Made by a program: the position numbers and the translations under genes. From Limanda limanda (lineage: Eukaryota; Chordata; Actinopteri; Pleuronectiformes; Pleuronectidae), in NCBI RefSeq assembly GCF_963576545.1, contig NC_083644.1, positions 22,333,893 through 22,397,892 on the forward strand: a DNA stretch of 64,000 nucleotides, in the 5' to 3' direction. Below are positions 38,748-54,566 of this stretch, piece by piece. Below the pieces are notes generated by a model, which did not search any database, had not been told where the DNA came from, and saw nothing but the letters and a program-made list of their open reading frames with translations. How positions within the stretch are numbered: position 1 is the stretch's first letter; each line of letters starts with the position of its first letter.

Positions 38748-39235
38748 AAGGGATAGTTCACTTAAAAATGTAAATGTACTCATCATCTACTCATCACTAT
38801 GCCGATGGAAGGGAGGGTAAAGTATTGAGTCCACCAAACCCTCCTGGAGTAGACGTAATAAAACAACAGAAAAAACATAGCATGCCTCCATCTGCTCAAG
38901 CCCCGACATTCATATTCGACTTGAAACTGCATCATTTACACCAAGTTTTAGGCCTTAATGTCCTCTGATATCTTCCAAGTTACGTTCACAAGTCTGCTAG
39001 CTTTACCTCTTCTGATGGACTTTTACAACCTTGTTTCGATTCCAATATGAAAGTCTGAGCTTGCAGACACTTGGATGGAACCACATGAGCATTAATGAGG
39101 CATATTGTGTTTTTTCAGTTTTTCTGTTCTATTAGGTCTGAAGTCTCGGTCACTATTTACTTAAAATACTTGATTGGATTTGGAAGAAGAAAAACACTTC
39201 ACCCACCCGTTCATTGTCATAGTGAACTATACCTT
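38748..39235. mobile_element. 488-bp non-autonomous DNA transposon with TIRs
   Basis: Left end AAGGGATAGTTCACT (38748-38762) and the reverse complement of the right end, AAGGTATAGTTCACT (39221-39235), match at 14 of 15 bases. The start (GGATAGTTCACTTAAAAATG, then CTCATCATCTACTCATCAC) is the wording of a very common teleost interspersed repeat, recalled. No transposase is encoded and the 64-codon frame inside is incidental. It looks complete from end to end. The superfamily is uncertain because no target duplication is obvious. Confidence 0.75.
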
Positions 39236-40611
39236 CAAACCCAAAGGCAGAAGGGGTAAGGTGCAGGTGTGTGTGAAGGCTTTTTATTTCCCATAATGCC
39301 CGGCTTACAGCTAGTCAGAGCCCATCAGACAGGATCAGGAGAACAGCTCAGACGAACTGGACGAACATCTGCAACAGGCGTTCATAGCAGGCGCGGGGGG
39401 GGGGGCGACGGAGGAACGGGTCAAACTGCACAGCGGCTAAGCAACAAAAACAATCTGGCAAAATACATGGCTAACCGCCGCCTGTATGTCCTGGGGAGCA
39501 CGCGAGCGAAGGAACAGCATCTGTGCAGGCAGGTGGTTGATCACAAGAAGAGTCAGGTGATCTGAGGGAGGGGGGGAAGTTCGGAGGATGCCTACTGGGA
39601 AGGAATGGCATGACTGGGTCTGACTGAAAGATAAAACACACAGTGGCTCCGTCACACTTCACGAGCTGAATCCTCTGAAGGTTTGACCAGAAGCTTTGTG
39701 GCTGAGCCTTTACAAAAAAGGAGCCGCCTGAATTGTGAAGACTCTCTTGGTAAGTATGTAGTATTTAGAACAAACTGCATTCACATGGTCCTATTTCCAG
39801 AAAAGAGTATACATTTTCACAGTCTAATTCTAAAACAATCAAATTATTGTTGAATAAAGGTACATATAATTCTGCCCCCTCGCAATCATCTGAGTAAACT
39901 TAAAATGTAAAGAGTGTAATCATATTTAAAAACCCTGTACAATTCCCCACATATATATAGCCTTATGTGTAAGAAGCAGATGTCCATAATTAACAAAGCA
40001 GGACAGCCTAACATGGTTTAGGTTAACAAGTTAACTACACAACCAAACCACTGTACAACAAGTATGAAAAATACAAGTAACCATGACAACATCTCCTCTG
40101 ATGTGTGCAGCTTAACCTGATACCGGTGTGTATTGTGAAGGCTGTCATGAAGGGCAAGCAAACTGACTTATACACAAACAGAAGAGTGGAAAAAATATGT
40201 TAGAAAAATGTGAGCTCCAGTGGAAGGACACTGACCCCCTCCACACGCTGTTGATAGCTGCGCTGCTCCGAGCTGCTGCTTTATGGAGAAGGGCAGATGC
40301 TGACAGAGAGCTCCCCAGAGCACAGTTAGCGCTGTCAGCGGCTGCTCAGCAGGAAACACCCAGGCTTCAGGCCTATCAATGGGCCCTTTCAACAGGAACA
40401 CACCAGCCTCGTGCAGGCCAGGTCAAAGCAATGTGACTCACACTTCCCATGCTCCCATGCAAACACCCCATCCAGTTATTGAGACTCCAAAACAGCACAG
40501 TGCAAACATGTGCACAAACATCGTACTGGAGGCTACAGCTGCGGTAAACAAAATGACAACAGTGACACTGCATAATTGATAAGGTTTATTAATCCTTTAC
40601 CAGGGTGTCAG
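39236..40611. other. non-coding stretch
   Basis: A poly-G run occurs near 39395-39405. No coding frame or named repeat is supported. Confidence 0.4.
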
Positions 40612-40646
40612 AAAAATCTGTTCCCGACCGGGAGGATTCACATGAA
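40612..40646. repeat. dispersed repeat segment, copy B (partner at 26829-26863)
   Basis: Matches copy A at 30 of 35 bases (all five differences are substitutions), in the same orientation. Similarity upstream (ACCAGG..TGTC) continues with an indel and fades downstream. Confidence 0.6.
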
Positions 40647-41773
40647 TGCTGACTCAACTCAGAACCTCAACTCAGATTCTGAACTTGGAACAAACAAAAA
40701 AAGTCAGCAGAAGTTTCGATACATGAGTCATCACTTTACATCACAACAATTACAATAATTTCAATGTTTTCTCTAAACAGTATTTTATAACCCTAACCCT
40801 TACCCAAGTGGTGGGGGTGTGTGTATGCATACGTGCAATGTATAGAAAGACAGAGATGTTTGATGAAATTACTATTGCGTGCCTGGCCCACAAAAGGCCA
40901 TTTCTCAGAGGATAGAAGCACCGGGCCCAGATGTTTCCAACCAGGGTTATCAACAGGACTCCGCCCTCCAGATACGTTCTGCACAAGGGGACAAAACATG
41001 AGAACGAGCTGCTTGTAAACAGAACACATAAAGATTGGCCAAGAGATGGGATTTCGCTTCTGTCCCTGAACGAAGTAAAGTTGCAGATCAGGAGAAAAGG
41101 AGCTTCTCAGGAGCACATGAATGCAAAGTATATGAATGAGGCATGACAATTTACTGTTTGGGATATAACAGGAGCTTTTCCAGACACTAAGGAAAACACA
41201 CTCACTTGACATATTTGATTTAAAAGTCATTTTTGCTCACATCTGTAGGCAGAATCGACTGGATAATTAGAATGAAGTCAGTGCTGCATTAAATGAGGCA
41301 AGGGACTCATTTGTCTCATAAGTCTGAGAGAAAGAAAGAATGAATATACTGAGGACCTGGACTCATCGGGATGGACGTAGGTGAAGAAACAGATTAAGAG
41401 AATCAAGAAGAAAGAAAATCACATCTCACAACCATGAAGACTAATTCTGTCACTGCTGTGTTTTTACTTTATTTATGAGGAGAGACTTTTGAGGATTGAG
41501 TGTCACATTTTTTGGGGGGGGAGGGCTTTGAAGTTGAAACACAGGGGTAAAGAGCATGAAAAGGTTTGTGTATATGTGTGTGTCTGGGTGTGTTTACAAG
41601 ACAGAGACGAGACACAGAAAGAGATAGAGAGAGAAGCAGGGGGGGGGGGTATCTCCTCCAGACAGCTGTTTCTTATCGTTCTGCTTCATGCTTGGTCCAT
41701 CTTCCTCATTAATGGAGACTCGCACGGCTTTCATCAGGATTTCTCACCCATCTCACAGTTTGGACATGAGAAT
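40647..41773. other. non-coding stretch
   Basis: AACCCTAACCCT-like bases occur near 40789-40803, adjacent to a G/T-rich run. Poly-G runs are at about 41514-41521 and 41640-41649. The frame at 40793-41230 minus (145 codons) has no recognisable features. Confidence 0.4.
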
Positions 41774-41815
41774 GTGTGTTTGTGTGTATGTGTGTGTGTG
41801 TGTGTGTGTGTTTGT
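41774..41815. repeat. (GT)n microsatellite
   Basis: About 42 bases of GT with minor interruptions, next to telomere-like repeats. Confidence 0.9.
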
Positions 41816-41886
41816 GGTACAAGTATTACTATGTTGTGGCGACCTAAAATAGTTCCCACAGTCACAATATGGGGATAAAGACCTGG

Positions 41887-42112
41887 GGGTTAGGGTTAGA
41901 TTTAGGTTAAGGGTTAGGGTTAGGGTTAGGCATTCATATGTCATGGTTAGGGTTAGCGGCTAAAGTGTGTGTGTGTGTGTGTGTGAGAGTGTGTTTTTGT
42001 ATACTTGTACTTGTAGGGTTAGGAATAGAATGAGGTTTAGGTGAGGGCTTTGTTTAGGGTTAGGTATTTAGGTTTTATGGTTAAGGTTAGAGTTAGAGTT
42101 AGGGCTAGGGAA
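41887..42112. repeat. interstitial telomere-like (TTAGGG)n repeats
   Basis: GGGTTAGGGTTAG units occur at 41887-41930 and 41944-41956, and degenerate TTAGGTTT/GTTAGAGTTAG units at about 42016-42112. A short GT run lies between them. Vertebrate telomeres use the same hexamer. Short degenerate blocks like this are interstitial, commonly beside GT arrays in fish. Confidence 0.8.
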
Positions 42113-42150
42113 TGTATAATGCCAATGCCCTCGCTAACATGGACGTAAAA

Positions 42151-42151
<1 letters not shown>

Positions 42152-42222
<71 letters not shown>

Positions 42223-42239
42223 CTGTCTGTCTGTCTGTC
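42152..42239. repeat. (GT)n then (CTGT)n microsatellite
   Basis: About 70 bases of GT with a TT interruption, passing into CTGT tetranucleotides at about 42222-42239. Confidence 0.95.
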
Positions 42240-44189
42240 ACTCACTTTGAGTTGACTGATTCAGAGCTGAAAGCAGAAAAAGTAGAGGTGAAATAAAAGT
42301 ATTAACCCCAAAACACACAGGTAGACTCAGAGAGTTGCATAATGCAGAATACCTGTTACGTGGCTGAGCTCAATGATATGAAGCAAGACTTTCAGATCAT
42401 CTGATTAACATACTGAGTCATCCCCCTGTAGGCTGGCAGCCTTTCACATAACCTCGTCTCATCCACCACATCAAAAGTGCCAGGCTCCTCACATACGGAC
42501 TGTGCCCTGAATATCAAGTAAAGGTTTTTTGCCTCTACAGGAACAAGGTGTTCTTCCCTTTCTTTCCCTTTCCGTCACTCTGCCTCCTCTTCCTCTGGTA
42601 TCTCTCCCTTAGCCCCTCTCTCCCTCCCCTCCTTCCCTCCGTGCCCTCCCCACCCCCACCCCACCACCACCACCACCACTCCTTGCCGCTCTGATAAGAA
42701 GACAAAAGATAAACAACCCCTCCAGCATCTGCCATCGATCGCTCCGAGGTAAAAGCCTAATGGCTTGGCTCAAAGTAATAACACTCTTGGAGTTCTCTGA
42801 ACTGATGGGAATGATATATTCTCTCCCCCCGGCTGCACCTATGAGTCTGCGACCAGAGAGAGTTTGTGTGTGGACGAGCGAGGGCGAGACCAGCACAGAG
42901 AAAAAACACAAATATGCACCTCAAAGAAACAATTAAATGATCAAAAGGAAACTTTTTCTTTTCCCGGAGCCAGGGAGTGTATTGTTAGCCGTGACCCCTC
43001 TGACCGTGGTGATCAGGGTTGCGCCCCAACACCTGTCAGTCATCTTGATGATCTGTTCTCAATGAAACAGAGTCGAGCTCGTGGCTGCGGCAGCTGACAC
43101 CTCTGTACACAATGTTCTCATCTGCTCTGTAAAGCCATTGATAAATCTTTATCACTGATTTCTACTCTTTGTTACAGCTACTGACTCTTCAGCCTTTAAG
43201 GTGAATTAGGATAGGATTATCACTTCACTGCAATTCGATACAGAATCGTAATGATAATTCAAACAGGTTTCACACTTTCGATTTGTGTTTCATAAAGCAG
43301 TGAAGATGCTGAGGTAATTAAAAGTTCTAATGTGATTTCCAGGCCGACAGCCATTCCACTAGCCTGTGCAACCCAGTGCAATCTCTCATTTAGCATCGGT
43401 CTGTCTGAAAAATAGGGGTTTACTTTGCATATTCAATGATAAATATAAGATCCATTAAGTTATTTGATATTAGTTTATAAACGTAATGATTTTATCACTG
43501 TAAACAACAAATAATTCATTAGAGCACAGAGACACTGTGCATGTGAACATGTTGAATCTGTAGATGACGGACAGGGTTTTGGGGATGGAAGTCTGCTTCT
43601 TTCTCGTTTGACCAATCACCTTTGAGCTTGCAGGTTAATGTCTCTGGAGAGTGTAGAAAACAGAACACATTAACCCAAATGCATTGGCTGTAGGCTTTTT
43701 AATGTTTATACATTCATATGAAGAAAGCTGTTAATAGAGAAGAGCCTAACGTCACCTGGACCTAAAGTATCATTGTCTGTGACTGGCTGGAGGAGACAGG
43801 AGCTCAGATATCCACAGTCTGCACCGGGAGCCACACAATATTGGCCATTACCCCAAGAAGCTGATTCATCATCAGATAATAACTGATGGGCTCCCACATT
43901 TTATTCTGTCTGATATGTTTCAAGAAGACATATGAATCTGCTGTAGCTACAACGTTCAGTCCTCTGTCCTATTGTTGAACCCCCTGCGACCCTTTGACTT
44001 TCCCTCTCTGTGACATTTAACCTGCAAGAGTCTAAAGATGTGACCAGGCGAGAAGTGAAGAACACATGTTTATCTTGCGTGGAAGCGTCTCTGAGTGAAC
44101 TTGAGCTGCCCATGCTGTTTCCATTTGTATAAAAGTTCCCCTGCCTCCAAAATGTAATTTACTGAACAACAGTAAGACTAATAGGAAAT
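42240..44189. other. non-coding stretch; C-rich tract at 42601-42680
   Basis: The pyrimidine-rich tract at 42540-42680 ends in CCCACCCCCACCCCACCACC, giving a minus strand with several GGG/GGGG runs (possible G-quadruplex). The patch 42740-43110 has unique, enhancer-like sequence. There is no gene; the 100-codon minus frame at 42609-42911 reads through the simple tract. Confidence 0.4.
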
Positions 44190-44460
44190 GGTTTTTTTAA
44201 GGCTTCTACAACATCAGTCACTATATGATGCTCTTTGTACTCTCGCTTCCTCGACTTTTGTTGACTTATATTTGATTGAGATACTTTATATTATGCTTCT
44301 TTTGCTTGTATTCATATTTGTTCATATTCATAGTTGCTTATTTTTCCATTTCAACATTTCCCTTGTAAATCTTCATGACAAGCACAATTTGGTTTCAGGA
44401 CCACACTTGTAAATTCCTTGTGCTTTCACAATGACAATAAGTTCTTGAACCTTGAATAAA
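44190..44460 (+). mobile_element. probable LINE 3' end remnant
   Basis: Ends with AATTCCTTGTGCTTTCAC, then AATGACAATAAGTTCTTGAACCTTGAATAAA. A TTCCTTGTG block followed by GACAATAA and TTGAA repeats is the usual close of CR1/L2/Rex1-type LINEs in fish. No coding part was recovered. Confidence 0.4.
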
Positions 44461-45944
44461 CAATGATGCAAATTTGTCTCTTTAAAAGGCACCACCCTTT
44501 TGTAGACACATCAAGTGCACAACACAAAGTAATGTGGCGTATCATCATCTTCCATCATGAAGCTTTGAGGAGGAGGAGGGGAACTGGAGGTGAAGAAGAC
44601 AGAGCACTTCTCTGAAGAACACCTCTGCGTGTCCCCTCCTCTGTCTTTTACAGTGGTTTCCTTCAACATTGAAGGGGACACTTTCTATAGTTTAGCTCTC
44701 CACACTCTCCCGTGAGACGACGACTGCTGCTGCCCCCCCCAGTCAACTTACCTTCCTCTAGAGTAGCTCACTGCAAACCTCAGTCAGACTCTATCACGCT
44801 CACATCACAAGTCCCCATGTTGTAGTCCATAGATAGAGTCTGAGTTGAAAGACAGTTCAGCCTGCAGCTTTGCTGGAGTGACACTATCTTCCTCAGCTCA
44901 GCACAAACAAAGTTTGATGATTTAAACAGTCAATTAGAGGCCTAACTAGCCATTGAGTCATTACAGTGACTTATTAAAATGAAAGGTGTCAGAGATTGAA
45001 ACAGTGTCATCCTCACACTAAAAATAATCTTTTCACTTTGGATGACTTCAGTAATTCCTGTGGGTTCACAGAACCACACAGCAGCGTAACAATTCTCCAA
45101 CTGGAATTAATGTCCTTAGAAAATTGTGTTTACAAGGTTTTCTTCCGTTTGTTTTTCACTGACGCCGGGATTACTCAACAACTCAGGAGGGTCAAACGTC
45201 ATGACTGTGTTGATGAGGTGACAGTGAACAGAGACAAGCCCCCTCTGCTACTGTGGGAACAGGCGCAACCTCTGACCCCTGACCTCACCGCTGAGCCTCT
45301 CCATGGTTGGCTGTCTCTCTGGCTCTGCAGGCTGCCCCATCACAAACACTCACCTTGGGCATGATAGACTGTGATGGATGGTAACCTGTGAGCCGTGAGG
45401 TCAGCCGAGTCAGCCCCACACAGAGACAAGCAGATGACCTCGCGTACGTGTGTTGATGTGGACGTGCATCTGCATGTAAAGCATTCAGTAATTCCTCATG
45501 TTCTTCCCGGAGTTCTGTTTGGGTTACAAGAAATGAAAGTTGGACATAGAACATCCCTCAACACAGCACATAGCTCCATCAAGGGCCATCGGTCCCCTGA
45601 TGAAACCACCTCTTGATGTTTATTTGCATCTTCACCAAACTGCACAAACTCATAAATATCCTCTCAGCAAGCCACAGATTTTCATTGAACTTTTGGCTTA
45701 ACCCTGATGATTAATAGAAAAAGCAAACAATTGCAGACGAAAATATAATGTCCTTGGCGGCAGGGGCAGATATTTCATCTTACTGTAAGGGGGGACGATA
45801 ACAGAGAAATATCTCAAGAGCAATTCCCGGGGGGGGGGGGGCACCAAAGGGGACAACTGAATGTACCGAATCTATATATATATTGTATAGTCAAAAGCAT
45901 AACAGCTGAAAACAATAATTATGTTAGGTATGTTAATCTTAAAT
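44461..45944. other. non-coding stretch
   Basis: A poly-G run at 45829-45841. Frames at 44996-45364 (122 codons) and elsewhere show no recognisable features. Confidence 0.4.
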
Positions 45945-46331
45945 ACAGGGCCGCACCACCAGGCCATAAGACTTTTAAACTCCTCTGAACTGCAATAACC
46001 AAACCAGCATCGTGGCATATTTAAATATTTGCACTACTGCACAAATTGCACTATTATTGTTGTATTTTTCTCTTCATCTGGAAAGAGATATATTTAGATA
46101 TATATATTTTATTTTCTATTTAATTTTTTTGATATTCTATTTTATTCTATTTTATACTATTTCTATTTTATTTTAATTGTTTTGATAATTACTTGAGCAT
46201 TGCTTAAAGAGAGCCTGTGACTCAAGTATTTAATTGCCAGCAACTGCTTTATGTTAACTCTGTGCATTTGACAATAAAAATCTTGAATCTTGAAACTTGA
46301 ATCTTGAATCTTGAAACTTGAATCTTGAATC
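45945..46331 (+). mobile_element. 5'-truncated LINE 3' end with (TTGAATC/TTGAAAC)7 tail
   Basis: The frame 45957-45998 reads HQAIRLLNSSELQ then TAA, matching the end of CR1/L2/Rex1-group reverse transcriptase ORFs, which close with an xxAIRLLNS block. An AT-rich 3' UTR with TTTGCACTACTGCAC and TTGCACTATTATTG follows, then GACAATAAAAATC. Last comes a perfect array of seven heptamers (TTGAATC or TTGAAAC) at 46283-46331. The rest of the element is missing, as expected for 5' truncation during insertion. Confidence 0.65.
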
Positions 46332-47416
46332 ATTATTAACTAACTAACAACTATTACTCCATTATCATCTATAAAAGATCTCGTATTTTTGTAGGAAAAC
46401 CTTCATCTATAAAGTAACACAATATTATGTAAAATATTTAAACATCTGACATTTTTAACAAAGCAAACGTCTACAACTCGATTGAAAACTCCTAGTTTCA
46501 TGTGCAGGTGTCAGGTGGGTATTGCTTGGCAACAAGCAGCGGTTGCACACTTCTATTGTTGCGTTTGGAGGATTATTTCCTGATGAGATCACAGTGTGGA
46601 TTTTGAAATTTAGAAGTTTTGGCAGAACTTGTTAATATTCCTCCCTTGTGTGTCTCAGTGTGAACTGAATATTCAGCTGATGGCCATAAGTCCTGCCTGC
46701 GGCGCCGCACTGCAGTGCCTCCATTCTCCTATGTGCACGGACGTATGATGATATCTCCTCTCTTAATCTTCAAAGTGAGTCCTGACACTCGTGAACGTCA
46801 GCCCCAACACCCTCCCATCTCCACCCTCCCATCCCCACACTCCCATCTCCACCCTTCCCCTTCACACACATGCATATATACATAAGGGAGATGGGGATGT
46901 TACATAAGTGTTCCATGATAGATGAGAGTGTGAGCTGACTAGCACGTCCAATCTCTGGGATCAGGTGCTGGAGGCTTAAAGACACATTGATATGAGACGG
47001 TAATGACGAGGGGTTCAAAGAGAGAAGCTCAATCCTGGGTAATAACCGGTGAACATTACATTATTGGGCAGACCACTTTGTAAATTACATTTTCTGGAAG
47101 CTGCTGCCTTAATACAGATCTAGTCTATGGTTTTGAACACTGCAGCTACCTGGAGAAGCACGCTAATTTCTGCTCCTTGGCCAGAGGTGTCCTCATGTGA
47201 TAGAGTTGTGATACTTACAGACATGGATCAATGAAGTGTACCTTAAGTATTGGCTGAAGTGATTCTGGAAATTCAAAGGAGGAAAAGCCAAGATGCACCT
47301 ACATACCAGGTTGGAACTGTAGTGTGCGTGAGACAAACGAGGGACAAGGAGGAGAGGATGGACGATGTCTCTGAATGGAAGGCGATGTGGAGATTTAGGG
47401 TTAAGCTTTGAAGTTA
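46332..47416. other. non-coding stretch
   Basis: A C-rich tandem-like patch (CTCCCATCTCCACC repeats) lies at about 46808-46856. No gene is supported. Confidence 0.4.
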
Positions 47417-47454
47417 AGTTTTCACATTTATTTATATATATAAATGTGAAAACT
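47417..47454. repeat. 38-base near-perfect palindrome
   Basis: AGTTTTCACATTTAT (47417-47431) and ATAAATGTGAAAACT (47440-47454) are exact reverse complements around an 8-base TA-rich centre that can itself pair. It would form a stable cruciform or RNA hairpin. Confidence 0.85.
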
Positions 47455-47926
47455 GTATACATGTCGTGGGATGGATGTAGACATTGGCCCTGCAAGGTCT
47501 TGGACGGTTTTGAAACACTGGATGGCGATGAGTCATGTCCGACTCATAAACTCGTAAACTTTTTTAAATAAATTTGGTAATAAATGTAACATCAAACCCA
47601 GCATTAATGTATTTCATCAAAGAACAGTGATTCAATTTAGCTAAAAGCTCAAAAACACATAAAAGTGTACAGTATCTTTGTAAATAACACAGTTTTGAAG
47701 AGGAGGCAAGGAAGACATGTGTGGCATTCATATGAGCTGCCCTTTTAAAATCTGTCACCAACGCTGCCCCTGCCAGCGGCTTCAGCTGTCGCAGGACGGC
47801 TTCACTGCAACTCTGCTGAAAACTCACAGCCACAGAAACCGAGAGGAGTCCACCTTTCATCATGAAGGGCATCTAGGTGATTGCTGATATTTCCAGAGGT
47901 AAAATTAGACCGCAGACTAAAAGCCC
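47455..47926. other. stretch upstream of a candidate TATA promoter
   Basis: Contains E-box words CATATG near 47729 and CAGCTG near 47785. The 102-codon minus frame at 47564-47872 has no recognisable domain. Confidence 0.35.
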
Positions 47927-47960
47927 TATAAATAGAAGCAGTCCTTTTGTTCTTCCTCAG
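47927..47960 (+). promoter_or_regulatory. candidate TATA-box core promoter
   Basis: TATAAATAG at 47927-47935 is a near-consensus TATA box. A pyrimidine-rich TTCTTCCTCAG lies 25-34 bases downstream, where initiation would be expected. The first ATG follows at 47981 with G at +4. E-boxes lie 150-200 bases upstream. This arrangement would fit a tissue-specific gene. The TTCTTCCTCAG could alternatively be a splice acceptor. Confidence 0.3.
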
Positions 47961-47980
47961 AGAGTCACGCAGGGAGGCAG

Positions 47981-48172
47981 ATGGATCTTTTTACTGTGGA
48001 CATGCTCTTACACGGCCCTTTAACAAACTGCATTGATGGTTTCCTGTCAGACACAGCTCACTCAGATGATATTTACCCCCCTGATCTTACGTTTGCTGAG
48101 GACTGCTGGTGGAATCTGGTTTTATCTCATCTTAGAATTAAGTGGCCTTTCTGCCAGCATTCGGGTTCATAA
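47981..48172 (+). CDS. possible small ORF or first exon downstream of TATA box
   Basis: A 63-codon frame starts MDLFTVDMLLHGPLTNCID and continues with an acidic, aromatic-rich stretch (SDDIYPPDLTFAEDCWW). The residue mix is less random than that of other frames in the window. The ORF begins about 25 bases after the inferred start site. It has no recognised domain, signal peptide or membrane segment. The true coding part may stop earlier at an intron. I do not recognise the protein. Confidence 0.25.
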   Translation: MDLFTVDMLLHGPLTNCIDGFLSDTAHSDDIYPPDLTFAEDCWWNLVLSHLRIKWPFCQHSGS

Positions 48173-54517
<6,345 letters not shown>

Positions 54518-54566
54518 CCACCAAGTTTCAAGAAAATCGGTTCCCAGACAAACAGCAATGAAAACA
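54518..54566. repeat. fragment of the 62741-63203 repeat family
   Basis: CCACCAAGTTTCAAG followed by AATCGGTTCCCAGACAAACAG and ATGAAAACAT parallels the fragment at 6406-6512 (CCACCAAGTTCGG, then TGAAAACATG), in the same orientation and shortened. Confidence 0.45.
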
